From: an uncultured Comamonadaceae bacterium
Lineage (GTDB): Bacteria > Pseudomonadota > Gammaproteobacteria > Burkholderiales > Burkholderiaceae
Direction: 5' to 3'
Assembly (NCBI GenBank): GCA_946482115.1
Contig: CAMLQP010000067.1
Location: 1 to 11,910, forward strand
DNA length: 11,910 nt
Below the pieces are notes generated by a model. The model had not been told where the DNA came from and searched no databases. It was given only the letters and a program-made list of their open reading frames with translations. The translations under genes and the position numbers were made by a program. Positions 5,425 to 11,910 of this stretch are shown here, in pieces (positions within the stretch are counted from its first letter, which is position 1; each line of letters begins with the position of its first letter).

Positions 5425-7346
5425 CAGCGGTCGTAGTCGAGCCGGGCGCGCTGCTGCAGCTGGCGGGCCACGCGGAAGGATTCCTTGAGGATGCGGCGGT
5501 CGATGTCGTTGAGCGCGTCGACGGCGATGCGGTTGGCGTTGCCGCCCAGCGTCTGGCCATCGAGCTGCGCGCGCAGCCGCAGCATCTGCAGGAACTCGAA
5601 GGCGCCAGCCCAGGCCTGGTACTCCGGCTCGGGCACGCCCAGCAGCCGCCCGGCCGCTTCCAGCCGCGCGCGCGTGCCGGTCTCGGTCACCCCGTGCGCG
5701 AGCGCGTAGAGCCGCGCCACGTCGACGAAGATCGCCGTACCCTGCAGCTTGAGATCGATGCTGGCCCGGCCGTCCACCTCGGTGGTGTCGATGTTGCCCA
5801 GCCAGTTCAGCGGCGCGGCATGCTGCAGGCCGTTCAGCGCCATCTGCTTGAGAAAGCGCGGCACGCGCGCCGCCTGGGCGGACACCTCCTCGCGCAACCG
5901 TCGCGCCAGATCCATGTTGCCGGCCAGCGGGCGGAAGTCGAAGTAGATGCTGGCACGGAGCAGGTCCTCGGGCGCGCCGTGCTCCAGCCACAGCGCGAAA
6001 CGCTCGCGCCACTGGCGCAACGTGAGGCAGCAGGCGGGGTTGGACGCCATGATGTTGCCCAGGCACAGCGGGTAGCCGCAGGCATCCAGCGCCTCGTTCA
6101 CCTCGCGGCCGAAGCGCAGCAGCCCGGGTTTGTCGGCCTCGGTGAAGCCGTCATCAAGGATGAGCGCGTTGTCCTGGTCGGTGGCCACGGTCTGTTCGCT
6201 GCGGCCCTCCGATCCCAGCGCCAGCCAGCACACGCGGCCCAGGTCCACGCCATGCCGCGCGGCCAGCAGCTCCACCAGCCGCTGCGTCAGCACGTCGTTC
6301 AGGTGGCTGATCAGCGCCGTGAGCTGCTGGGCCTGAACACCCTGCCCCAGCAGGCTGCGCGCGAAGCGGCGGATGTCCTGCGCCACCAGCTGGAGCGTGG
6401 GCACGTCCGCCGCGCCCCGGATGGAGCTGCTGACCTGCTTGAGGCTGAGCCGCTGCAGGGCGAACAGGTCACGCTCGGACACCATGCCCACCGCCACGCC
6501 GTCCCTGGTGATGGGCACGTGGCGTATGCCGTGCCGCGACATCAGCAGCGCCGCGTCCTGCGCCGTGTGCTGCTCGGTCAGCGCCAGCACCGGCTGCACC
6601 ATCACGTCCGAGATGGGCGTGTCCAGCGGCACCTGCGCCAGCGCCACCCGGCCCAGCACGTCGTAGCGTGTCAGTATGCCCAGCGGCGCGCCCCGGCCGT
6701 CCGTCACCAGCATGGAGCCGATGCGGCGCTGATGCATGGTGGCCAACGCTTCGCGCAGCGGCGCCCCGGGCGGGCAGGTCACGGGCGGCCGGGGGGTCAG
6801 ATCGGCTAGGCGGGTTTCCAGCGACTGCTCGGCCAGCGCCTGCGACGAATACGCCACCTGCAGCGCCGCGCGCGACAGCTCCAGGAAGCGCAGGATGCGG
6901 CGGCTGAGGAAATCGCCGAACACCGGGCTGGCCTCGGCCAGCGCGCGCATGTCGGCCAGCGGCAGCGCCAGCACGAAGGTGTCGCCGTTGGCACGGTAGG
7001 TGGTGGTGGGGGCGCGCTGCGCCAGCGCGGCGCTGACCGGAAACAGGTCGCCGGCCTCGTACTGGAAGGCGCCCCCCGAGACCTCGGACAGGCCGCGCTC
7101 GCCCACCACGCTGCCGCTGCGGATGAAGAACAGCTGGCGGACCGGCCCGTCGGCCGGGCGCACCAGCGGCTCGCCCGGCGAAAAGTAGCCCTGGCTGGAC
7201 CGCGACACGAACCACGCCACGTCGGCTGGCGCCATCTCGCCGAACGGGGGATGGCGCCTCAGCTCGGCAACCAGCTGGTCGACCAGGCTGCCCGAGGGGC
7301 GCGACGCCGTCTCGGCAGGCATGAGGGCAGGTGCTGAGGGTTCCAC
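5424..7346 (-). CDS. cNMP-like / CBS pair / DUF294 predicted nucleotidyltransferase
   Basis: This is a 640-residue, probably cytoplasmic, multidomain regulator. Residues about 28-150 form a cyclic-nucleotide-binding-like beta-roll (FFIRSGSV, then YEAGDLFPV), but the usual Gly-Glu of the phosphate-binding cassette is not obvious. Residues about 184-300 are two CBS domains (MHQRRIGSMLVTD...GILTRYDVL and MSRHGIRHVPIT...GMVSERDL), which commonly bind adenine nucleotides. Residues about 325-465 are the DUF294 GlnD-like nucleotidyltransferase domain, with an intact GSEGRSEQ (378-385) and metal-binding Asp390 and Asp392 in TDQDNAL. DUF294_C fills about 500-635. The annotated start is GTG at 7346. 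An ATG at 7322, eight codons in, fits the promoter better, since the inferred transcript start is near 7346. The gene is coupled to the exonuclease by TGATG. In other proteobacteria such pairs often lie near acetate uptake genes; none is seen here. The target is unknown. Confidence 0.9.
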   Translation of the reverse strand: MEPSAPALMPAETASRPSGSLVDQLVAELRRHPPFGEMAPADVAWFVSRSSQGYFSPGEPLVRPADGPVRQLFFIRSGSVVGERGLSEVSGGAFQYEAGDLFPVSAALAQRAPTTTYRANGDTFVLALPLADMRALAEASPVFGDFLSRRILRFLELSRAALQVAYSSQALAEQSLETRLADLTPRPPVTCPPGAPLREALATMHQRRIGSMLVTDGRGAPLGILTRYDVLGRVALAQVPLDTPISDVMVQPVLALTEQHTAQDAALLMSRHGIRHVPITRDGVAVGMVSERDLFALQRLSLKQVSSSIRGAADVPTLQLVAQDIRRFARSLLGQGVQAQQLTALISHLNDVLTQRLVELLAARHGVDLGRVCWLALGSEGRSEQTVATDQDNALILDDGFTEADKPGLLRFGREVNEALDACGYPLCLGNIMASNPACCLTLRQWRERFALWLEHGAPEDLLRASIYFDFRPLAGNMDLARRLREEVSAQAARVPRFLKQMALNGLQHAAPLNWLGNIDTTEVDGRASIDLKLQGTAIFVDVARLYALAHGVTETGTRARLEAAGRLLGVPEPEYQAWAGAFEFLQMLRLRAQLDGQTLGGNANRIAVDALNDIDRRILKESFRVARQLQQRARLDYDR

Positions 7347-7352
7347 GCGCGC

Positions 7353-7380
7353 ATTATGATGATTGCCACCCTACTGACAA
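7353..7380 (-). promoter_or_regulatory. Sigma70 promoter of the DUF294-exonuclease operon
   Basis: On the minus strand TTGTCA (7380..7375) and CATAAT (7358..7353), each five of six to consensus, are 16 bp apart. The transcript would start near 7346. That leaves no leader for the GTG start at 7346 but about 24 nt for the ATG at 7322. Confidence 0.6.
7355..7360 (+). promoter_or_regulatory. Possible -10 element for the 5'-nucleotidase operon
   Basis: TATGAT lies 30 bp before the nucleotidase ATG at 7391 and overlaps the opposing CATAAT by four bases (7355-7358). No convincing -35 is seen at the right distance. The two divergent operons would then compete for polymerase at one site. Confidence 0.35.
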
Positions 7381-7390
7381 GCATCACACC

Positions 7391-8287
7391 ATGGGCGTTT
7401 CCCTCGATGGCAAGCTGGTCGTGGCGATCTCCTCGCGCGCGCTGTTCGATTTCGAAGAAGAAAACCGCATCTTCGAGCAGGGCGACGACCGCGCCTACAT
7501 GAAGCTGCAGCTGGAACGGCTGGAGCAGCCCGCCCGGCCCGGCGTGGCGTTCTCGCTGGTGCACAAGCTGCTGAGCTTCAACGACGCCAGCAACCAGCGG
7601 GTGGAGGTGGTGATCCTCTCGCGCAACGACCCGGTCTCGGGCATGCGGGTGTTCCGCTCGGCCCAGCACTACGGCCTGCCGATCGAACGCGGCAGCTTCA
7701 CCCGCGGCCAGCCACCGTGGCGCTACCTGCGCCCGCTGCACGCCAATCTGTTCCTCTCGGCCCACCTGAGCGACGTGCGCGCCGCGCTGGACAACGGCGT
7801 GCCGGCGGCGCAGGTGTACCCGCAGTCGGTGCGCGCCAGCGACGCCCACCCCAACGAGGTCCGCATCGCTTTCGACGGCGACGCGGTGCTGTTCTCGGAC
7901 GAAGCCGAGCGCATCTACCAGGCCGAGGGGCTGCAGGCCTTCCAGCGCCACGAGACGACCAAGGCCTCCCAGCCGTTGCCCGGCGGCCCGTTCAAGCCGC
8001 TGCTGGAGGCCCTGCACCGGCTGCAGCAGGAAGGCACGGCGCAGATGCGCATACGTACCGCGCTGGTGACGGCGCGCAGCGCGCCCGCGCACGAGCGCGC
8101 CATCCGCACCCTGATGGACTGGAACATCGAGATCGACGAGGCCATGTTCCTCGGCGGCCTCGCCAAGGGCGAGTTCCTGCGCGAATTCGAACCCGACTTC
8201 TTCTTCGACGACCAGACCGGCCACATCGAATCAGCGGCCCGGCACGTCCCTGCCGGGCACGTGGCCAGCGGCGTCTCCAACACCTGA
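7391..8287 (+). CDS. Cytosolic 5'-nucleotidase (PF06189 family)
   Basis: A 298-residue protein of the HAD-like 5'-nucleotidase family related to cytosolic nucleotidase I, which dephosphorylates nucleoside monophosphates. Visible blocks are VAISSRALFDFEEEN (11-25), VVILSRNDPVSGMRVF (74-89) and the nucleophile motif FDGDAVLF with Asp162 and Asp164. LVTARS (225-230, HAD motif II), Lys259 in GGLAKGEFL (motif III) and FFFDDQTGHI with Asp273 and Asp274 (motif IV) follow. All catalytic elements are present, and there is no signal peptide, so a cytoplasmic enzyme is expected. The ATG at 7391 begins MGVSLDGKL, which fits the family. The open frame reaches back to a GTG at 7331 but would cross the promoter region. 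No strong Shine-Dalgarno site is seen. The ABC transporter gene starts 10 bp after its stop. Nucleotide preference cannot be read from sequence. Confidence 0.9.
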   Translation: MGVSLDGKLVVAISSRALFDFEEENRIFEQGDDRAYMKLQLERLEQPARPGVAFSLVHKLLSFNDASNQRVEVVILSRNDPVSGMRVFRSAQHYGLPIERGSFTRGQPPWRYLRPLHANLFLSAHLSDVRAALDNGVPAAQVYPQSVRASDAHPNEVRIAFDGDAVLFSDEAERIYQAEGLQAFQRHETTKASQPLPGGPFKPLLEALHRLQQEGTAQMRIRTALVTARSAPAHERAIRTLMDWNIEIDEAMFLGGLAKGEFLREFEPDFFFDDQTGHIESAARHVPAGHVASGVSNT

Positions 8288-8292
8288 AAGGG
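8287..8292 (+). promoter_or_regulatory. Shine-Dalgarno site of the ABC transporter
   Basis: AAAGGG overlaps the last base of the nucleotidase stop codon and lies five bases before the ATG at 8298. It fixes the start and indicates co-transcription with the nucleotidase. Confidence 0.6.
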
Positions 8293-8297
8293 TTCGC

Positions 8298-10016
8298 ATG
8301 AACAAGCTGCGCAGCTTTGCGGCATTCGTCCGCAAGGTCACGACACTGGCCCTGCCCTATTTCCAGTCCGAAGAGAAATGGAAGGCACGCGTCCTGCTGG
8401 CCGCCATCGTGGCGCTCAACCTCGCCGCGGTCTACATGCTGGTGCTGCTCAACGAATGGAACCGGGTGTTCTACGACGCGCTGCAGAACAAGGACGCCGC
8501 CGTGTTCTGGCGCGAACTGGGGCGTTTCACCTACCTGGCCTTCGGCTTCATCCTCATCGCGGTCTACCGCTTCTACCTCACCCAGCTGCTGCAGATGCGC
8601 TGGCGCGCCTGGCTGACCGGCCACTACATGGACCGCTGGCTGGCGCATCGCGCCTTCTACCAGCTGGAGCTGCTGCGCTTCACCCACGGCCAGGACGCGC
8701 CGCCCGACAACCCGGACCAGCGCATTCAGGAAGACCTCAACCTGTTCTCGGCCCAGACCGTGGGCCTGAGCATGGGCCTGCTGAACGCGGTGGTCACGCT
8801 GGTGAGCTTCGTCGGCATCCTCTGGACGCTGTCGGGCAACTTCGCCTTCACGCTGGCCGGCCAGGACTGGGACATCCCCGGCTTCATGGTCTGGATGGCG
8901 GTGGTCTATTGCGTCATCGGCAGCGTCATCACCCACTACATCGGCCGGCCGCTGATCGGCCTGAACTTCCAGCAGCAGCGGCTGGAGGCCGACTACCGCC
9001 ACCACCTGGTGCGGGTGCGCGAGTACAGCGAATCCATCGCGCTCGACAAGGGCGAGCCGGTGGAGCGCCACCAGCTCGGCGGCCGCTTCACCGAGGTGCT
9101 GGGCAACTACCTCAGCCTGATCCGCGCGCAGAAGCGCCTGACCTGGTTCACCGTGGGCTTCGGCCAGGCGGCCGTAGTGTTCCCCTTCATCGTGGCGGCG
9201 CCGCGCTTCTTCAGCGGCGCCATCCAGCTTGGCGAGCTGATGCAGATCGCCTCGGCCTTCGGCCGGGTGCAGGACTCGCTCTCGTGGTTCGTGGACAACT
9301 ACGACGCCCTGGCCAGCTGGCGCGCCACCACCGACCGCCTGACCAGCTTCGAGCAGCACCTGGGCGGGCTGGCCGAACGGCGCGAGGGCGGCCCCGAAGC
9401 CACGCAGGGCGACGACCTGAACGCCACCCTGGACCTGGGCCTGCCCAACGGGCAGCCGCTGCTGGGCGGCGTGTCCTTCGCGGTGAAGGCCGGCGACAGC
9501 GTGCTGGTGCAGGGCCCGTCGGGCAGCGGCAAGTCCACGCTGTTCCGGGTGCTCGCAGGCATCTGGCCCTGGGCACGCGGCCAACTGCAACGGCCCGCCG
9601 ATTTCGAGCGCGAGGCCATGTTCCTGCCGCAGCGGCCCTACTTCCCCAACGGTCCGCTGCGCGACGCGCTGGCCTACCCCGAACCGACCGAGCGCTACAG
9701 CGACGATCAGCTGAAGCAGGCCCTGGCCGATGCGCTGCTGCCCCAGCTGGCCGACCGGCTGGATGAAGCCGACGCCTGGGGACAGAAACTGTCAGGGGGT
9801 GAACAGCAACGCCTGGCCATTGCCCGTGCGCTGCTCAAGAAACCACGCTGGCTGTTTGCCGACGAGGCCACCAGCGCGCTGGACGAGAAGGCCGAACACG
9901 CGGTGTATGAGCGTTTGCGAGGCGTGGTGCAGGCGCGGGACGGTGCGCTGGTGTCCATCGCCCACCGGCCCAGCGTGGCGGCGTTCCATCAAAGGCGCTG
10001 GGAGGTGCCGCTCTAG
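8298..10016 (+). CDS. ABC transporter, fused permease-ATPase, YddA-like (ABC_membrane_2)
   Basis: This 572-residue half-transporter would act as a homodimer in the inner membrane. The N-terminal membrane domain (about 10-345) belongs to the ABC_membrane_2 / SbmA-BacA-related group. It has helices near 31-51, 78-95, 158-180, 196-214 and 285-303, and family-typical stretches such as LNEWNRVFYDALQNKD (51-66) and RWRAWLTGHYMDRWL (101-115). The ATPase domain (about 375-572) has Walker A GPSGSGKST (406-414), LSGGEQQR (498-505), Walker B WLFADE (518-523) and the H-loop His556, so it looks catalytically complete. E. coli YddA is the closest named relative I recognise, and its substrate is not established. 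Members of this fold include human ABCD4 and mycobacterial Rv1819c, both linked to cobalamin transport. The gene follows the nucleotidase by 10 bp. Its stop codon overlaps the folK stop in CTAG. Confidence 0.93.
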   Translation: MNKLRSFAAFVRKVTTLALPYFQSEEKWKARVLLAAIVALNLAAVYMLVLLNEWNRVFYDALQNKDAAVFWRELGRFTYLAFGFILIAVYRFYLTQLLQMRWRAWLTGHYMDRWLAHRAFYQLELLRFTHGQDAPPDNPDQRIQEDLNLFSAQTVGLSMGLLNAVVTLVSFVGILWTLSGNFAFTLAGQDWDIPGFMVWMAVVYCVIGSVITHYIGRPLIGLNFQQQRLEADYRHHLVRVREYSESIALDKGEPVERHQLGGRFTEVLGNYLSLIRAQKRLTWFTVGFGQAAVVFPFIVAAPRFFSGAIQLGELMQIASAFGRVQDSLSWFVDNYDALASWRATTDRLTSFEQHLGGLAERREGGPEATQGDDLNATLDLGLPNGQPLLGGVSFAVKAGDSVLVQGPSGSGKSTLFRVLAGIWPWARGQLQRPADFEREAMFLPQRPYFPNGPLRDALAYPEPTERYSDDQLKQALADALLPQLADRLDEADAWGQKLSGGEQQRLAIARALLKKPRWLFADEATSALDEKAEHAVYERLRGVVQARDGALVSIAHRPSVAAFHQRRWEVPL

Positions 10017-10483
10017 GCCAGCCGCTCAATCGCTTGCCCGGCCACCGCATCCAGCGCGACAGCCGGCACCAACGCCGGAGCCGTCTCGGCCAGAGGCAAG
10101 AGCACAAAGGCGCGCTGCCACATGCGCGGATGTGGCACGGTAAGGAAGGCGGACGACACCGTGGCGCTGCCATAGAGCAGCAAGTCCAGGTCCAGCGTGC
10201 GAGGTGCGTTGACGTAAGGGCGTTCACGCCCAGCGGCGTGCTCCAGGTCGCGCAAGGCGCGCAGCAGGTCGGGCGCGGTGAGGCGGGTTTCCACCTCGGC
10301 CACGGCGTTGAAGAAATCGGGGCCGCTGGCTTCCCAAGGTGCGGTGCGGTAGAGGCTGGAGCGTGCCGCCAGCCGCGTGCCGGGCAGGCCATCCAGCGCG
10401 GCCAGCGCGGCCTCGACCGTTGCACGCGCATCACCGAGGTTGGCCCCCAGGCCCACCCAGGCATGCACCGGGTCGCGGGTCAT
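10013..10483 (-). CDS. folK: 2-amino-4-hydroxy-6-hydroxymethyldihydropteridine pyrophosphokinase
   Basis: HPPK transfers pyrophosphate from ATP to 6-hydroxymethyl-7,8-dihydropterin in folate synthesis. The 156-residue protein has the normal length. It shows VGLGANLGD (10-18), SSLYRTAPWE (42-51) for pterin binding, PDFFNAVAEVET (55-66), and the signature PRTLDLDLL with Mg2+-binding Asp98 and Asp100, then VPHPRMWQRAFVLLPL (116-131). The ATG at 10483 overlaps the pcnB stop as ATGA, so translation is coupled, as in the conserved pcnB-folK arrangement of many proteobacteria. The TAG stop is interlocked with the ABC transporter's TAG on the other strand. No frameshift or missing catalytic residue is seen. 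Confidence 0.96.
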   Translation of the reverse strand: MTRDPVHAWVGLGANLGDARATVEAALAALDGLPGTRLAARSSLYRTAPWEASGPDFFNAVAEVETRLTAPDLLRALRDLEHAAGRERPYVNAPRTLDLDLLLYGSATVSSAFLTVPHPRMWQRAFVLLPLAETAPALVPAVALDAVAGQAIERLA

Positions 10484-11910
10484 TCGGTGCCGGGTGCGGC
10501 GGGTGCACCGCCGCCCGAAGGCTTGCGGCGGCGACGACGGCGCTTGCGGGCCGGGGCTGTCCCATCGGACGCGCCCTCCGGCGAGGGTTCGTCGCCGTCG
10601 TCGCCTTCGTCGCGTTCGTCACCATCGACCGGGCGGAAACGCGGATCGTCCTCGGTGGGCGCGGCATCCACGCGTTTGACGCGCTGGGCCTTGGGGGCGC
10701 CTTTGCCCGGCCCCTTGCCTTTCTGCTGCTCCAGCCGCACGGCGTCCACCATGTCGCGGCGCACGGCGTCGGTGGCAGTGCTGAACACCTCCCACCAGTG
10801 GGCCAGCTCCATCTCGGCCTCGCCCACCTGGGCGCGCAGGCGCAAAAAGTCGAAGCCGGCGCGGAAACGCGGCTGCTCCACCAGCCCGAAGGCGGAGTTG
10901 CCGGTGCGTTTGTCAAAGCGCGGCTGCATCATCCAGATCTCGCGCATGTCGGCGCCCAGCTTGCCGCGGCCCGACACGTCGCCGATGCGGGCGTCGAACA
11001 CCTGGTCGATGGCGTCCTGCAGCGCCGGGTGCGGGTGCTGTCCGTCGGCCTGGCGCGCGGCCCAGCCGTCGCGCACGTCGGCCCACAACACGCAGGCCAG
11101 CAGGAAGCTGGGCGCCACCGGCTTGCCTTCGCCGACGCGGCGGTCGGTGTCCTGCAGCGCGAGCTTGACGAAAGGCTCGTCGGCGCGCTGCACCACCACG
11201 TCCAGCAGCGGGTAGATGCCGGCCGCCAGGCCGGCGCTCCTGAGCTGCTCCACGCTGGCCAGCGCGTGGCCGGTCTGCAGCAGCTTGAGCATTTCGTCGA
11301 ACAGGCGGCTCTGCGGGATGTCGGCCAGCAGCGCGCGCGAGGCGATCAGCGGCTCGCGGGTCTTGGCGTCGAACTTGAATCCCAGGCCGCTGAGCTTGGC
11401 GGCGAAACGCACGGCGCGGATCAGGCGCACCGGGTCTTCGCGGTAGCGGGTGGCCGGGTCGCCGATCATGCGCAGCACGCGCTTCTTGGCGTCGCGGATG
11501 CCGTGATGGAAATCGACCACGGTTTCCGTTTCCGGGTCGTAGTACATGGCGTTGATGCTGAAGTCGCGCCGCGCCGCGTCGTGCTCGATCGGGCCCCAGA
11601 CGTTGTCTCGCAGCACGCGGCCGCTGGCATCCACCGCGTGCTTCATGTCGGCCAGCTCGCGCTTGGCGGTGCGCTCGTTGCCGCTGACCTGTTCGGCGTC
11701 GGCGCTGTCGAGGTAGGCGCGGAAGGTCGAGACCTCGATCACCTCGCTCAGGCCGCGGTCCTGGCGGCCTCGACCGTACACCACGTGCACGATGCGGAAG
11801 CGCCGCCCGATGATGAAAGCGCGGCGGAACAGGCCCTTGACCTGCTCGGGCGTGGCGCTGGTGGCGACGTCGAAGTCCTTGGGCCGCAGGCCCAGCAGCA
11901 GGTCGCGCAC
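10480..11910 (-). CDS. pcnB: Poly(A) polymerase I, 5' end beyond the window
   Basis: PcnB adds 3' poly(A) tails that mark RNA for decay. The 476 codons present lack the N-terminus. The first codon in view, GTG at 11910..11908, is the internal Val of the family motif GG-x-VRDLLLG, not a start. The nucleotidyltransferase core follows: RPKDFDVATSATP with the two metal-binding aspartates (residues 12 and 14 of this fragment), the third carboxylate in IEVSTFR, and RRDFSINAMYYDP. The RNA-binding region DPATRYREDPVRLIRAVRFAAKL comes next. The bacterial poly(A) polymerase and tRNA nucleotidyltransferase families are alike, but the long C-terminal extension and folK downstream favour pcnB. The tail passes from an acidic stretch (DERDEGDDGDE) to a basic one (six consecutive Arg after Arg-Lys) and a Gly/Pro/Ala end. 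It is probably disordered and RNA-contacting. The stop overlaps folK by four bases. Confidence 0.95.
   Translation of the reverse strand: MRDLLLGLRPKDFDVATSATPEQVKGLFRRAFIIGRRFRIVHVVYGRGRQDRGLSEVIEVSTFRAYLDSADAEQVSGNERTAKRELADMKHAVDASGRVLRDNVWGPIEHDAARRDFSINAMYYDPETETVVDFHHGIRDAKKRVLRMIGDPATRYREDPVRLIRAVRFAAKLSGLGFKFDAKTREPLIASRALLADIPQSRLFDEMLKLLQTGHALASVEQLRSAGLAAGIYPLLDVVVQRADEPFVKLALQDTDRRVGEGKPVAPSFLLACVLWADVRDGWAARQADGQHPHPALQDAIDQVFDARIGDVSGRGKLGADMREIWMMQPRFDKRTGNSAFGLVEQPRFRAGFDFLRLRAQVGEAEMELAHWWEVFSTATDAVRRDMVDAVRLEQQKGKGPGKGAPKAQRVKRVDAAPTEDDPRFRPVDGDERDEGDDGDEPSPEGASDGTAPARKRRRRRRKPSGGGAPAAPGTE

Noticed and set aside
7992..9590. A 532-codon minus-strand frame and the overlapping plus-strand frame at 8378-9766 within the ABC transporter
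   Set aside because: Both lack domains and lie under a transporter with intact Walker A, signature and Walker B motifs.
1..11910. CRISPR arrays, tRNA or rRNA genes, insertion sequences, prophage or defence islands
   Set aside because: No spaced direct repeats, cloverleaf sequences, transposase or phage motifs were seen. Composition looks uniform and all ten genes are housekeeping or conserved accessory types.

Overview
The window is a compact, high-GC stretch of an ordinary chromosome, almost certainly from a betaproteobacterium of the order Burkholderiales and plausibly the family Comamonadaceae. This rests on the GC-rich codon use, the pcnB-folK pairing, the YhfA-type OsmC protein and the style of the genes. 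It is an inference from recognised protein families, not from a database match. There are no rRNAs, tRNAs, insertion sequences, CRISPR arrays or phage genes. Every long reading frame other than the ten assigned genes is a shadow of a GC-rich gene.

Left edge (1-815). The first five codons of a minus-strand gene, probably rpmF (ribosomal protein L32), have a strong Shine-Dalgarno site and a well-formed sigma70 promoter. Next is an OsmC/YhfA-type thiol protein, also on the minus strand. The 224-bp gap between this gene and the plus-strand ilvA is the most information-rich non-coding stretch. It holds a near-perfect 30-bp inverted repeat, a plus-strand promoter, a LacI-type operator-like palindrome, alternative complementary segments and a textbook intrinsic terminator ending 41 bp before ilvA. 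It therefore encodes either a small RNA of about 100 nt or an ilvA transcription attenuator.

ilvA-cobT-cobS-cobC (816-4829, plus). Biosynthetic threonine deaminase is translationally coupled to three genes of the lower-ligand (nucleotide loop) stage of cobalamin synthesis. CobT activates dimethylbenzimidazole to alpha-ribazole phosphate, CobS joins it to adenosylcobinamide-GDP, and CobC removes the phosphate. cobU and a cobalamin riboswitch are not in the window.

DUF294 protein and exonuclease (4789-7346, minus). A sensor-type predicted nucleotidyltransferase (cNMP-like, CBS pair, DUF294) is coupled by TGATG to a DEDDh 3'-5' exonuclease whose 3' end overlaps cobC tail to tail. The pair is probably regulatory, but its substrate is unknown.

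5'-nucleotidase and ABC transporter (7391-10016, plus). A cytosolic HAD-type 5'-nucleotidase lies 10 bp before a YddA-like fused ABC transporter of the ABC_membrane_2 family. The nucleotidase and the DUF294 gene diverge from overlapping -10 elements.

folK and pcnB (10013-11910, minus). Poly(A) polymerase I (5' end beyond the window) overlaps folK by ATGA. folK and the ABC transporter share a CTAG in which both stop codons lie.

No clearly new multi-gene system is present. The best leads are the structured RNA ahead of ilvA, the DUF294-exonuclease pair, and the possibility that the ABC transporter handles corrinoids.
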